Source: Labrys sp. KNU-23 (GTDB lineage: Bacteria > Pseudomonadota > Alphaproteobacteria > Rhizobiales > Labraceae). Taken from it: DNA of 64,000 bases. Under the pieces are notes generated by a model. The model was not told the DNA's origin. It worked only from the letters and a program-made list of their open reading frames with translations, and searched no databases. The translations under genes and the position numbers were made by a program. Shown here one piece after another: positions 26,624-35,635 of the stretch; position 1 is the first letter of the stretch, and every line of letters starts with the position of its first letter. The DNA lies in the NCBI RefSeq assembly GCF_008330945.1, contig NZ_CP043489.1, forward strand, positions 4,289,501 through 4,353,500, written 5' to 3'.

Positions 26624-28605
26624 TCGTCGAAGCCGGCCATTACGCACTTGTTCTTGCGCTCACGCTTGCCGTGATTCAGTCGGTGCTGCCATTGTGGGGC
26701 GCCCGGACGGGCGACCTCGGCTTGATGCGCATCGGCACGAGTTCGGCCCTGTTCCAGCTTCTCTTCATCGCCATGGCGTTTGGCGTGCTGACCTATGCCT
26801 ATGTCAGCTCGGACTTCTCGCTCACCAACGTGTTCGAGAATTCCCATTCGGCCAAGCCGCTCATCTACAAGATCTCCGGCGTATGGGGAAACCATGAAGG
26901 CTCGATGCTGCTCTGGGTCCTAATCCTGGCCTTTTTCGGCGGGCTGGTGGCGGCCTTCGGCCGCAATCTGCCGCCAACCATGAAGGCGAGCGTGCTGGCG
27001 GTGCAGGCCTGGATCAGCGTCGCCTTCTTGCTGTTCATCCTGCTCACCTCCAATCCCTTCACCCGCCTCACCCCGGCACCGATGCAGGGGCAGGATCTCA
27101 ATCCGATCCTGCAGGATGTCGGCCTCGCCATCCATCCGCCCCTGCTTTATCTGGGCTATGTCGGCTTCTCCATCGCCTTTGCCTTCGCGGCCGCCGCGCT
27201 GATCGAAGGGCGCATCGATGCCGCCTGGGCACGTTGGGTGCGGCCGTGGATCCTGCTGGCCTGGATTTTCCTGACGCTGGGCATCGCCATGGGCTCCTAC
27301 TGGGCCTATTACGAGCTTGGCTGGGGTGGCTGGTGGTTCTGGGATCCGGTCGAGAATGCCTCGCTGATGCCCTGGCTGGCCGGCACCGCGCTCCTCCATT
27401 CCGCGCTGGTGATGGAAAAGCGCAACGCCTTGAAGGTATGGACGATCCTGCTTGCCATCCTTACCTTCTCGCTCTCCTTGCTCGGCACCTTCCTGGTGCG
27501 TTCGGGCGTGCTCACCTCCGTGCACGCCTTTGCCACCGACCCCAAGCGTGGCGTGTTCATGCTGGCGATCCTGGTGTTGTTCATCGGTGGCGGCCTCAGC
27601 CTGTTCGCCTGGCGTGCTTCAGCCCTGAAGCAGGGCGGCATCTTCGCGCCGATCTCCCGCGAGGGCGCATTGATCCTCAACAATCTCCTGCTGACGGTGA
27701 GCTGTTTTGCCGTGTTCATCGGCACGCTCTACCCGCTGGCATTGGAAGCCCTGACCGGCGGCAAGGTCTCGGTCGGCCCGCCCTTTTTCGACCTGACCTT
27801 CGGACCGTTGATGCTGGCGGTGCTGGTGGTGATGCCGTTCGGACCCTTCCTCGCCTGGAAGCGTGGTGATCTGACGGGTGCCATGCAGCGGCTGGGCGCC
27901 GCGATCGGGCTCGCCATCCTGGCTGCGTTGGTGACGCTGTGGCTCAAGCAGGGCGGGCCTGTGCTGGCACCGGTCGGGGCAGGCCTTGCCTTCTTCATCA
28001 TGGCGGGGGCGGTAGTCGAGATCGCCGGGCGCATCAAGCTGTTCCGCGAACCACTGGGATCGAGCCTGCGCCGGGCAACCGGCCTGCCGCGTTCGGCCTT
28101 CGGCACGGCCTTTGCCCATTTCGGCGTCGGGGTGACGTTGATGGGCATCGTCGCCGCCTCGGCCTGGCAATCGGAGACCATCGTGGCGATGAAGCCGGGC
28201 GATACCGCCAGCTTCGGGCGTTTCCAGGCAACCTATGTCGGTTCGGTGCCCAAGCGTGGCTCGAACTATACGGCCACCGAGGCGAGGTTCGTGATCCGTC
28301 GGGATGGTGTCGAGATCAGCCGAATCTCTTCCTCCAAGCGCTTCTACCCGGCGCGGCAGATGCCGGTGACGGAAACGGGTATCAGCACCCACGGTTTCGA
28401 CCAGATCTATATCGGCCTCGGTGACAATCTGGCGGACGGAGCCATTGCGGCGCGGCTTTATGACAAGCCGCTGATCACGCTGATCTGGCTCGGCTGCCTG
28501 GTCATGGCCTTTGGCGGCTTGCTGTCGCTGTCGGACCGTCGCCTGCGCGTCGGCGCTCCCAAGCCGGCACGCCGTGTCGCCCAGACCATGCAGCCGGCCG
28601 AGTAG
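26620..28605 (+). CDS. ccmF: CcmF haem lyase subunit
   Basis: A 661-residue polytopic membrane protein, about 15 helices, that ligates haem to apocytochrome c. The tryptophan-rich WWD domain GWGGWWFWDPVENASLMPW is intact, and conserved periplasmic His residues are present, for instance in IHPPLLYLGYVGFS. Start is the ATG overlapping the ccmE stop (ATGA), giving MIVEAGHYALVLAL. It ends 3 bp before ccmH. Length is normal. Confidence 0.97.
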   Translation: MIVEAGHYALVLALTLAVIQSVLPLWGARTGDLGLMRIGTSSALFQLLFIAMAFGVLTYAYVSSDFSLTNVFENSHSAKPLIYKISGVWGNHEGSMLLWVLILAFFGGLVAAFGRNLPPTMKASVLAVQAWISVAFLLFILLTSNPFTRLTPAPMQGQDLNPILQDVGLAIHPPLLYLGYVGFSIAFAFAAAALIEGRIDAAWARWVRPWILLAWIFLTLGIAMGSYWAYYELGWGGWWFWDPVENASLMPWLAGTALLHSALVMEKRNALKVWTILLAILTFSLSLLGTFLVRSGVLTSVHAFATDPKRGVFMLAILVLFIGGGLSLFAWRASALKQGGIFAPISREGALILNNLLLTVSCFAVFIGTLYPLALEALTGGKVSVGPPFFDLTFGPLMLAVLVVMPFGPFLAWKRGDLTGAMQRLGAAIGLAILAALVTLWLKQGGPVLAPVGAGLAFFIMAGAVVEIAGRIKLFREPLGSSLRRATGLPRSAFGTAFAHFGVGVTLMGIVAASAWQSETIVAMKPGDTASFGRFQATYVGSVPKRGSNYTATEARFVIRRDGVEISRISSSKRFYPARQMPVTETGISTHGFDQIYIGLGDNLADGAIAARLYDKPLITLIWLGCLVMAFGGLLSLSDRRLRVGAPKPARRVAQTMQPAE

Positions 28606-28608
28606 ACG

Positions 28609-29067
28609 ATGTTGAAGCGCATCCTTCTTGCCTGCCTTCTCGGCCTCATGGTGCTGCCGGCCCTGGCCGTGCAGCCGGATGAGGTTCTGCCCGATCCGGC
28701 CCTCGAGGCGCGCGCGCGTGCGCTGTCGGCGCAGTTGCGCTGCATGGTCTGCCAGAATGAATCGATCGACGATTCGAATGCCTCTCTCGCCAAGGACCTG
28801 CGCATCCTCGTGCGCGAGCGCTTGAAGGCCGGCGACAGCGACGCGGCGGTCAAGGATTTCCTGGTTACCCGCTATGGCGATTTCATCCTGCTGAAGCCGC
28901 CGCTGGAATGGCGCACCCTGGCGCTGTGGTCGGGGCCGCCCGTCTTATTGCTGCTGGGCGGCATTGCCATCTTCCTGTCGACGCGGCGGCGGCAGGCTGC
29001 CGTTCCGGCGCCGCTCAGCCCGGACGAGCAGGCCAGGATCGACGATATTCTCAAGCGGGAAGGGTAG
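28609..29067 (+). CDS. ccmH: CcmH thiol-disulfide oxidoreductase (CycL)
   Basis: A 152-residue periplasmic thiol protein with signal peptide (cleavage after LPALA), the redox motif LRCMVCQNESI (Cys45 and Cys48) and a C-terminal membrane anchor (about residues 103-123). It keeps the apocytochrome CXXCH site reduced for haem ligation. It is the last gene of the ccm operon, convergent with dps. In other Rhizobiales degP usually follows here; in this genome about 6.5 kb of iron-uptake genes intervene. Confidence 0.95.
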   Translation: MLKRILLACLLGLMVLPALAVQPDEVLPDPALEARARALSAQLRCMVCQNESIDDSNASLAKDLRILVRERLKAGDSDAAVKDFLVTRYGDFILLKPPLEWRTLALWSGPPVLLLLGGIAIFLSTRRRQAAVPAPLSPDEQARIDDILKREG

Positions 29068-29107
29068 GCCGGGGACCATCGCGGGTCCCTCGGTCCGAGC
29101 AGAGTCT

Positions 29108-29617
29108 CTACCGGCCGGTCTCGAACAGGAACCAGGCCCGACGCTCGGTCTCGTCGATCCAGTTTTCGATCAGGCTGGCGGTCGCGACATCGCGATGCTC
29201 GTCGCACAGATCGTGGGTCTCGCGCAGGAAGCCGATCAGGCGCTTGTTGTCATCGAGCAGTTCGGCAAGCATGTCGCCGGGCGTGACGAAATCGGCATCA
29301 TTGTCCGACAGACGCTGCAGCCGCCCGATATGGCCAGCCGAGCGCAGCGTGGTGCCGCCGATCTTGCGGACCCTCTCCGCGATGGCGTCGGTCATGGCGA
29401 AGATCTGATCGGCCTGTTCGTCCAGCAGCAGATGATAATCGCGAAAATGCGGACCCGAGACATGCCAGTGGAAGTTCTTTGTCTTCAGATAGAGGGTAAA
29501 CACGTCGGCAAGCAGCGTCGTGAGCGCACCTGACAGATCCTTGGTCGCATTGGAGCCCAGATCGGTGGGGACCCGCAGATCCGCCGTCTTCAATGCCTTC
29601 GCCTTGTCCTTGGCCAT
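29108..29617 (-). CDS. Dps-family ferritin-like DNA-protection protein
   Basis: A 169-residue Dps protein that forms dodecamers, oxidises Fe(II) with peroxide and stores iron. The inter-subunit ferroxidase centre is visible in NFHWHVSGPHFRDYHLLLDEQADQIF. The N-terminal lysine-rich tail (MAKDKAKALK) may aid DNA binding. The start was placed at the ATG with AGGAA upstream; a start 15 codons earlier has no support. It is the last gene of the iron-signalling set on the minus strand and lies 183 bp after tonB. Confidence 0.93.
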   Translation of the reverse strand: MAKDKAKALKTADLRVPTDLGSNATKDLSGALTTLLADVFTLYLKTKNFHWHVSGPHFRDYHLLLDEQADQIFAMTDAIAERVRKIGGTTLRSAGHIGRLQRLSDNDADFVTPGDMLAELLDDNKRLIGFLRETHDLCDEHRDVATASLIENWIDETERRAWFLFETGR

Positions 29618-29800
29618 CAAGTCATTTCCTTTTGCTATCGGGGCTGTGCGTCTCCTCCCCACCCGAAGCGGGTCCGTGGCGGAGAGCGGCGGCCTTCATA
29701 GAACGTCGCTCGGGCAGCAAGGTTCATCGCGGATCGAGCTTGGACAATCGCCGGGCCGCCATTGCCTTGTCTGCTTTGCCTGGTGACTCGGGCTCCGATC

Positions 29801-30688
29801 TCATCTTGAATCAAACCGAACCGGTGCGGTGATGGTCCGGCTGACGCCGGCCGGCGGTGCGGGGACGGGCGAGGCGCGCCGGACCAGGGACAGTACCTCC
29901 TGATCGAGTTCAGCAGAACCCGAGGAGCGGGCGAGCGAGGCTGCCAGCACGTTGCCCGCATCGTCGATCCGGAAGCGGACATAGGCAATACCGCGTTCAC
30001 CGCGCGAACGCGCACCGGCCGGATAGCGCTTGCGCCGTTCGAGATGCGCCATCAATTGCGAGCGCCACTGCGCCGGCGCCTGGCCGGACAGCTGGCTGGA
30101 GCTGGTTTGGCGGGCTGCGTTGCGGCTCGACTGACTGGCCTGGGCTTGTGCCAAGACGGCTGCCTTCGAAGCTTCCTGGGCGTGCTGAGGACGAGGCTTG
30201 GCTGGCTTTTGCTTGGGCGGCTTCTTCGGCTCCGCCCGGAGAGTGGTCTGCTGCCTCGCCTTCACCTCGATGGGCCGCTGCTGGGGGAGCTGTACTTCGG
30301 CCTGTGTGACCTGCGTCGGCGGTGTTTCCATTGTCGGCTGCGGTTCGGCCGCCTCCGTCACCGGCTCCGGAGCCTGGACCTCCTCGATGGGGTCAGCGGG
30401 CACGGGCTCCTCGGGCGCCGGGACCGCCTCGCTTGCCGCCTGGGGCTCCGCCGCCTGCTGGTCGGGAGAGATCTCGTTGGTCTGGGTCTGCATCGCCTCC
30501 GGGCTCGGCGCGAACTCGATCATGATCGCCGGCGGTGGCGCATCGGCGGAAGGCGCCGCCGGTGACGGCCACAGACACCAGATGGCAATCCCAAGGTGAA
30601 GGCTGAGCACGACCAGACCCGCGCCGGCCCAGAGAGCCAGATCCGCAAGGCGGCTCCCGGAGCCTGAGACGGTTTGCCAATCGGTCAC
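29801..30688 (-). CDS. tonB: TonB energy transducer
   Basis: A 295-residue TonB-family protein: one N-terminal membrane helix (about 22-42), a long Pro/Glu/Lys-rich periplasmic spacer (about 45-200) and a C-terminal TonB domain (about 210-294) with KRYPAGARSRGERGIAYVRFRI and ASPVPAPP. It transmits proton-motive force to outer-membrane receptors. GTG is taken as start, with GGAAGG 9 nt upstream. It follows the TonB-dependent receptor gene by 85 bp. No exbB or exbD is in the window, so those partners must be elsewhere. Confidence 0.92.
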   Translation of the reverse strand: MTDWQTVSGSGSRLADLALWAGAGLVVLSLHLGIAIWCLWPSPAAPSADAPPPAIMIEFAPSPEAMQTQTNEISPDQQAAEPQAASEAVPAPEEPVPADPIEEVQAPEPVTEAAEPQPTMETPPTQVTQAEVQLPQQRPIEVKARQQTTLRAEPKKPPKQKPAKPRPQHAQEASKAAVLAQAQASQSSRNAARQTSSSQLSGQAPAQWRSQLMAHLERRKRYPAGARSRGERGIAYVRFRIDDAGNVLAASLARSSGSAELDQEVLSLVRRASPVPAPPAGVSRTITAPVRFDSR

Positions 30689-30773
30689 GATGGGGCGCCT
30701 TCCGGTGCGCTCTCCAGTCCGGCCGGGGTTATCGTGGGATAACGGGCCTCGCGCAGCTTGTTCATCAGCGCCG

Positions 30774-33467
30774 TCAGAATGTGGCAGTCAGCGAGGCATA
30801 GAAGGTGCGCCCGGGCCCCGGTTGCTGCACCAGACTCAAGGGGTCGACGTAATATTGGTCGGTCAGGTTCTCGACGCGGACGCTGCCCGTGAGGTTCTTG
30901 CTGAACTTGTATTCGGCGAACACGTCCACCAGCGTGTGCCGTTTCCAGTCGACCAGGGCGATGAACTGGGACGCACCCTGCGCCGTCACGTCGCCATGGC
31001 CGATGGCGCGGGCGCCGACATGGGAAATCCGACCTCCGACGGTGAGCGCGTCGTCCATCAGCTTCTGGGACAGCGTGAGCGCCAGCGAATAGCGGGGCGG
31101 AATATGGTTGGTCGAATAGTCGGCATAGAGCGACTTGTTCTCGCAGGTTCCGGCGGTGCGGCAGAACTCGACATTGGTATAGTAGTTGGCCGCAAGGTCC
31201 GCTGTGAAGCCGCCGAGTTCATAGCGTCCGGACAGTTCCAGGCCGGAAAAATGGGCGCGGTCGATGTTGAAGATGCGCATGCCCGACACGCCATTGGGGA
31301 AGGTGTACCATTGGCGGGCAATGTAGTCGTCGACTGTCCAGTCGAAGTAGCCAAGCTTCAGCATGCCCTTGTCATTCGCCGACAGCAGGCCCTCCCGGCG
31401 CAGATTGGTGCCGATCTCCCAATTGCTGGAACGTTCGGGCTTCAGATGCGAGTTGACGTTCATGGTGAAGGCCGAGACCGACTCCATGATGCTGGGCAGC
31501 CGCATCGCATTGGAATAGTTGACGTAGAACTGGGTGCCATCGAAAGGCTCGACCGTCACGCCGATCGAGGGGCTGATGCCGCCCTTGGCCAGCCTGGTGT
31601 CGTAGGTGTAGTCGGGGCGCACCAGTTCGGGGGCGTTGCGATCCTCGGACCAGAAATACTGGTAGCGCAGCCCCCCGTTGAGGGTGAGCCAGTCGACGGG
31701 CCGCCAGGCGACCTTGGCGAAACCGGCGGCTTCATGGCGGATGCCGTCGCGCAGGTCCAGCCAGGTTTCCGCCTCCTTGGTGCCGCGGCTCGGGCGGGTG
31801 TCCTCGCCCCGATAGGAGACGCCATAGGTCAGGTCGGCCGAACCATAGGCCAGTTGGAATTTGGAGGTGTTGGTGATCTCGGCACCCCACATGTCCGTGT
31901 CGGACCCGGAGCGGAAGTCCCCCGGCTTGGGTGGCCTGTAGCCGGCGCGCAGCGGATTGCGCATCTCCAGCTTGCTCCACCACAGATTGGTCTTGAGGTT
32001 GATGAGGTCGTTGTCCTCAGGTTTCCAGCGGTAGCGCAGCGTGACGCTGTCCACCGAGGTTCCGGTGGTCTGTGCCTGCTGGACCGCCTGGCCCCGGTCA
32101 TTGGTGAGCCGGGAGGCGAGAAGGTCGCCGGCCTCGCTGCGAAAGCCGTTATAGCCGAGCTGCACGCTGTGGCCGTCGCCGAAGCGCACCGTTCCCTTGG
32201 CGATCCAGGATTGCGTCTCCAGCTGGGTGTTCAGCACTTCCTCGCCGGCGCGATAATTGGCGATGCCGCCATTGTCGATATAGTCCGTGTAGTTCTGGCA
32301 GTAGGTGGGCGTGGAGCAGACGCGGCGTGGCCCCAGATGGATGGGATAGGCCGAAGGCCCGTTCGTTCCCGCATGATAATTGCCCTGCTTGCGATAGGCG
32401 TAGCCGGCGATCAGATCGAAATTCTCCTCCTTCACCGCTGCCACGACGCTGCCCGAACCGCTGGTCGGCGACAGGAGGGCCGGCCGGTCCATGCCGGTCG
32501 GCGACGACGTGACGATGGGCGAGGCCCAGGAGGCGTAAGGCCACTGGTAGCCGGCCACCGCGCCGGCTTTCGGCGAAGAGGTATTGGTGCCGAAGCCGCC
32601 ACGGACACGCACGCCGTAATTCTTGCCGTCCTGCACGATGTCGGCGGCATCGAGCGTGCGCATGGCGACCGTGCCGGCGATGCCGTTGGAGGTGACGTCC
32701 GACCCCTTGGTGATGTCGATGCCGCCGAGCAGGTCCGGGTCCACGAAGGTGCGGTTGGACGTGCCCTGATAGCCCTGGTAGACGGTCACGGCATTCTCGG
32801 CGCCGTCGACCGTCACCGCGACGCGGCCCATGCCCTGCATGCCGCGGATGTTCACATCGATGGCACCGGCTCCGTTGCGGGCTTCGCCCGATGTCACGCC
32901 CGGCGTACCCCGGAAGATGTCGGCCGGGCTCGAGCCTCGGAAGCGCTCGATAGCCTTTTCCGAAATGTAGGCGGTGGGCGCCGGCGTCTCGTAGGGAGCT
33001 TCCTGCGGATTGCCGCCCTGGCCGGCCGTCACGGTGATGACGTCGAGCACCAGCGAACCGTCATCGGCAAGGGGAACCGGCGTGCCAGTGGCACGACCGG
33101 CGATGGTCACGGTATTGGCGCTGGTGAAGCTGTAGGACAGGCCCGTGCCCGCGAGCAGGCGCGAAAGAGCCTGTTGGCGGGTGTAGCTACCGGAAAGGGC
33201 AGGACTGGTCCGGTTGGCGACCAGGGACGAGGCGAACAGCAATCGCAGTCCGGCCTGGTCGGCGAAACGGGTGAGGGCCGACCCGAGGCCCTGCTGGCGG
33301 ATGTCGAGGCGGATGCTTTCCTGCTGGGCGGTTTGGGCGTAGGCGATCTCGCCGGTACCAAGCGCCGAACCCAGCACCAGGCAGATCGATGCCGATCCCA
33401 AAAGTGCCATTCTGGTGAAGCCGCTGAAGCCGCACCCCTTGTCATGTCCCGATCTTCTGCCGCCCAT
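30774..33467 (-). CDS. TonB-dependent outer-membrane receptor with STN signalling domain
   Basis: An 897-residue outer-membrane transporter. After a signal peptide (cleavage near EIAYA) comes an STN domain (about 50-115) of the FecA/FpvA signalling type, a plug domain (about 145-260) and a 22-strand barrel ending in the phenylalanine signature YASLTATF. The barrel includes AMRLPSIMESV and NSHLKPERSSNWEIG, positions that in haem/haemoglobin receptors read FRAP and NPNLKPE, so a haem-type (HasR-like) ligand is possible but unproven. The STN domain plus adjacent fecR and ECF sigma genes indicate ligand-induced surface signalling. An alternative upstream ATG is at 33503; 33467 has GGGACGGGA just before it. 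Confidence 0.93.
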   Translation of the reverse strand: MGGRRSGHDKGCGFSGFTRMALLGSASICLVLGSALGTGEIAYAQTAQQESIRLDIRQQGLGSALTRFADQAGLRLLFASSLVANRTSPALSGSYTRQQALSRLLAGTGLSYSFTSANTVTIAGRATGTPVPLADDGSLVLDVITVTAGQGGNPQEAPYETPAPTAYISEKAIERFRGSSPADIFRGTPGVTSGEARNGAGAIDVNIRGMQGMGRVAVTVDGAENAVTVYQGYQGTSNRTFVDPDLLGGIDITKGSDVTSNGIAGTVAMRTLDAADIVQDGKNYGVRVRGGFGTNTSSPKAGAVAGYQWPYASWASPIVTSSPTGMDRPALLSPTSGSGSVVAAVKEENFDLIAGYAYRKQGNYHAGTNGPSAYPIHLGPRRVCSTPTYCQNYTDYIDNGGIANYRAGEEVLNTQLETQSWIAKGTVRFGDGHSVQLGYNGFRSEAGDLLASRLTNDRGQAVQQAQTTGTSVDSVTLRYRWKPEDNDLINLKTNLWWSKLEMRNPLRAGYRPPKPGDFRSGSDTDMWGAEITNTSKFQLAYGSADLTYGVSYRGEDTRPSRGTKEAETWLDLRDGIRHEAAGFAKVAWRPVDWLTLNGGLRYQYFWSEDRNAPELVRPDYTYDTRLAKGGISPSIGVTVEPFDGTQFYVNYSNAMRLPSIMESVSAFTMNVNSHLKPERSSNWEIGTNLRREGLLSANDKGMLKLGYFDWTVDDYIARQWYTFPNGVSGMRIFNIDRAHFSGLELSGRYELGGFTADLAANYYTNVEFCRTAGTCENKSLYADYSTNHIPPRYSLALTLSQKLMDDALTVGGRISHVGARAIGHGDVTAQGASQFIALVDWKRHTLVDVFAEYKFSKNLTGSVRVENLTDQYYVDPLSLVQQPGPGRTFYASLTATF

Positions 33468-33627
33468 CAATCCCGTCCCGCTGACCAAAAAGGGGGAGGG
33501 CATGCATTTTCTGTAACGCCTGCCAGACCCCCCATATCTTCAAGACGAAACGAGCCAGGCGATCTTGCACCGCATCGGGAAGAAAATTTCGAATTGGTGC
33601 GGCAGGACGGGGGACGACGTTCCGGGC

Positions 33628-33734
33628 GTTAGAGGAAAGGTGCGATTTCTCGGAATTGCACCTTTCCTCTAACTCTTTGTTTTAGCGTGATTTCTTAATC
33701 GAAAAGTCTATCAACTTTTCTGGAAAACGCTCTG
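33628..33734. repeat. Two-module palindromic intergenic repeat, copy E
   Basis: Sixteen-base perfect arms (33628-33643 with 33658-33673, GTTAGAGGAAAGGTGC and its complement). These are followed by the linker ACTCTTTGTTTTAGCGTGAT and a second hairpin GAAAAGT...ACTTTTC before ACGCTC. The opposite strand reads in the same module order as copy A. It sits in the gap between the receptor and fecR. Confidence 0.7.
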
Positions 33735-33748
33735 GCTGTCGGACAGCT

Positions 33749-34687
33749 TCAGTGCAGGATGGTGATGAAGGGCAGCCGCGTGACCTTGACGGGAAGCGTC
33801 GCCTCGATGGTGGAGAGAATGGACTCCGGATCGGCGAGATCGAACACCCCCGTCACCTCCAGAGACTGCAAGCGGGCGCTGGTGATCATGATCCTGCCGT
33901 GGCGCTGGCGCTCGATCTCGACCACGACATCCCCTAGGGGTCTCTGATTGAAGATGAGCTTGCCCCTGCGCCAGGCCGTTTCGGATTCGGCGTCGATGGA
34001 CTCGGCTGGCGACGGCTGCCGGTCGGCACCATAGCGCACCCGCTGATCGGCTGCCGCCAGGACGCCTGAGCCAGGCTGGGTGCCGGCTGTCACGTCCACC
34101 TGTCCCTCCACCACGGTGACGACCACTTCGTGCGAGCGGATGTCGACATCGAACACGGTACCGACAGCCCGGGCCTGGCCGCCATTGGCGGTCACGATGA
34201 AAGGCCGTCCGGCATCGGGCAGCACCTGAAACAGCGCCTGGCCGGCGAGCAACTGCAGGCGCCTCTGGCCGGCATCGAAGGCGACGTCCAGTGCGCTGTC
34301 GCCGTTGAGAAAGGCGGTGGAGCCGTCCGGCAGGGTTATGGTTGAGCGCTCGCCGGCGCCGGTGCTGTGATCGGCGAACAGATGCGGACGCAGGAGGCTG
34401 GAGCCGGCAACGGCCAATCCGCCGATCGCCACCCCGCCGAGCACGGCCCGTCTTGTCAGTTTGGCGCGGGCATTGCGCTGAACCTTCTTCCCGGCAATGC
34501 CGATGCCATGCCAGATCGTCTCGGCTTCGCGGGCGGCCAATTCATGCTCGCGGCTCTGCTTGCGCCAGGCCGCGAAAGCCTCATGATCGGCTTTGCCGGC
34601 CCGGCCAGAGTGAAGCTTCACCAGCCAATCGATCGCGGCATCGCTGAGCGCGAGATCTGCCTGCCGTTTTGTGCTGCCTGGGTCCAT
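33749..34687 (-). CDS. fecR: FecR-family anti-sigma factor / surface-signalling regulator
   Basis: A 312-residue FecR protein. The cytoplasmic N-terminal DUF4880 anti-sigma domain (about 14-58) shows AIDWLVKLHSG and FAAWRKQSREHE. A membrane segment follows immediately after twin arginines at 79-80 (LTRRAVLGGVAIGG). The periplasmic FecR domain (about 110-205) contains LPDGSTAFLNGDSAL and the C-terminal secretin-like part contacts the receptor STN domain. It relays receptor occupancy to the ECF sigma factor encoded 64 bp upstream. The twin-arginine motif agrees with reports that FecR is inserted by the Tat pathway. Confidence 0.93.
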   Translation of the reverse strand: MDPGSTKRQADLALSDAAIDWLVKLHSGRAGKADHEAFAAWRKQSREHELAAREAETIWHGIGIAGKKVQRNARAKLTRRAVLGGVAIGGLAVAGSSLLRPHLFADHSTGAGERSTITLPDGSTAFLNGDSALDVAFDAGQRRLQLLAGQALFQVLPDAGRPFIVTANGGQARAVGTVFDVDIRSHEVVVTVVEGQVDVTAGTQPGSGVLAAADQRVRYGADRQPSPAESIDAESETAWRRGKLIFNQRPLGDVVVEIERQRHGRIMITSARLQSLEVTGVFDLADPESILSTIEATLPVKVTRLPFITILH

Positions 34688-34751
34688 CGGTCTGTCGCGA
34701 TTCTAGGAATTTTCCGCAGCGAAGCAGTCTACATGCCATCGTGCGAGGAGC

Positions 34752-35282
34752 TCAGATGGTGGCACGGAAATGATCGCGGCAATGGCGCAAGGCCTGGACC
34801 AGATAACGGGCCACCATGCTTTCGGAAACACCGAGGCGGCTTGCAATGTCGCGATGGCCGAGCCCTTCGCAGCGGCTCAGCAGCAACGCCGCCCGCGGTT
34901 TGGCAGCCAGCTTCGACAGTCCGATCGCCAGGAAAGGCAGTTGATCGCAATCGATCGTGACCGTCTCGGGTGTGGGAGCGTTGTCGGCGACCGCCTCGAG
35001 AATCGCCGCGTCGCTGATGCAGCGCGCGGCGTGCCGCCGCTCCTTGCGGGCAAGATCGATGGCGATGTTGCCGGCGACACGCAGCAGGAAGGCCTGGGGA
35101 TCCTGAATGGGCGCACGCGGACCTTTCATGTCCGCCAGCCGCAGCCAAGTCTCCTGCACGGCCTCCTCGGCCAGATCGTGGGAACCGCTCCGTTTCCGCA
35201 ACAGGCCTCGCAACGCCTTCCAGTGGCGCAGATAGAGCGACATCAGGTCGTCACGGGTGTCGGGCGAGGTGATCGTCGTCAT
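34752..35282 (-). CDS. fecI: ECF RNA polymerase sigma factor, FecI-like
   Basis: A 176-residue sigma-70 family ECF factor. Region 2 (about 12-80) includes HDLAEEAVQETWLRLAD and AFLLRVAGNIAIDLARKERR; region 4 (about 115-170) contains GLGHRDIASRLGVSESMVARYLVQAL, the helix-turn-helix that reads the -35 element. The SESMVARYL sequence resembles FecI/PvdS-type factors. It is the first gene of the fecI-fecR-receptor-tonB-dps array and probably drives the receptor gene. An Irr-like palindrome lies 111 bp upstream of the start. Confidence 0.92.
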   Translation of the reverse strand: MTTITSPDTRDDLMSLYLRHWKALRGLLRKRSGSHDLAEEAVQETWLRLADMKGPRAPIQDPQAFLLRVAGNIAIDLARKERRHAARCISDAAILEAVADNAPTPETVTIDCDQLPFLAIGLSKLAAKPRAALLLSRCEGLGHRDIASRLGVSESMVARYLVQALRHCRDHFRATI

Positions 35283-35392
35283 CGGCGCTGCATCGGCAAG
35301 GGAAGTGGAAGCCGCGCCTCATCCGAGCGATGCGCGTCAAGTGATGTCGCGATCTGATACTCTATCAATAATTTCCCTGCAACATCAATAAT

Positions 35393-35407
35393 TTAGATGG
35401 ATTCTAA
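35393..35407. promoter_or_regulatory. Irr/ICE-like inverted repeat upstream of fecI
   Basis: TTAGA-N5-TCTAA, a perfect inverted repeat close to the iron control element TTTAGAA...TTCTAAA bound by Irr in Rhizobiales. Next to it the 11-mer ATCAATAATTT occurs twice exactly 20 bp apart (35364 and 35384). Placement suggests iron control of the sigma factor gene. The remainder of this 353-bp gap before degP shows nothing else that I recognise. Confidence 0.45.
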
Positions 35408-35635
35408 GCGGTGCGGAAACGAGCAGGCACATAGCCCCTGTTCATTTGAGGGCGATACAGGCGGGCGCTCCCGTGGCACCATGGGCCTTCAGGAAAAAAA
35501 GCGGCGACTTACTAAAGAGTAATCCGACGGAAAAAGAGTCGTAATGTTGGGCAGGGCATTGTCACCCCCAACGGCGCTGAATGGGGGCGCTGAAGCAAAG
35601 GCGACCGGCCTGTCCGAACGGAAGGCCGAGTCATT

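Noticed and set aside
29072..29089. Short inverted repeat between ccmH and dps as a bidirectional terminator
   Set aside because: Only 6 bp of stem and no T-run on either strand.
30690..33632. Long plus-strand open frame of 980 codons
   Set aside because: Lies antisense to the TonB-dependent receptor, which has full domain structure; such frames arise from high GC at third codon positions.
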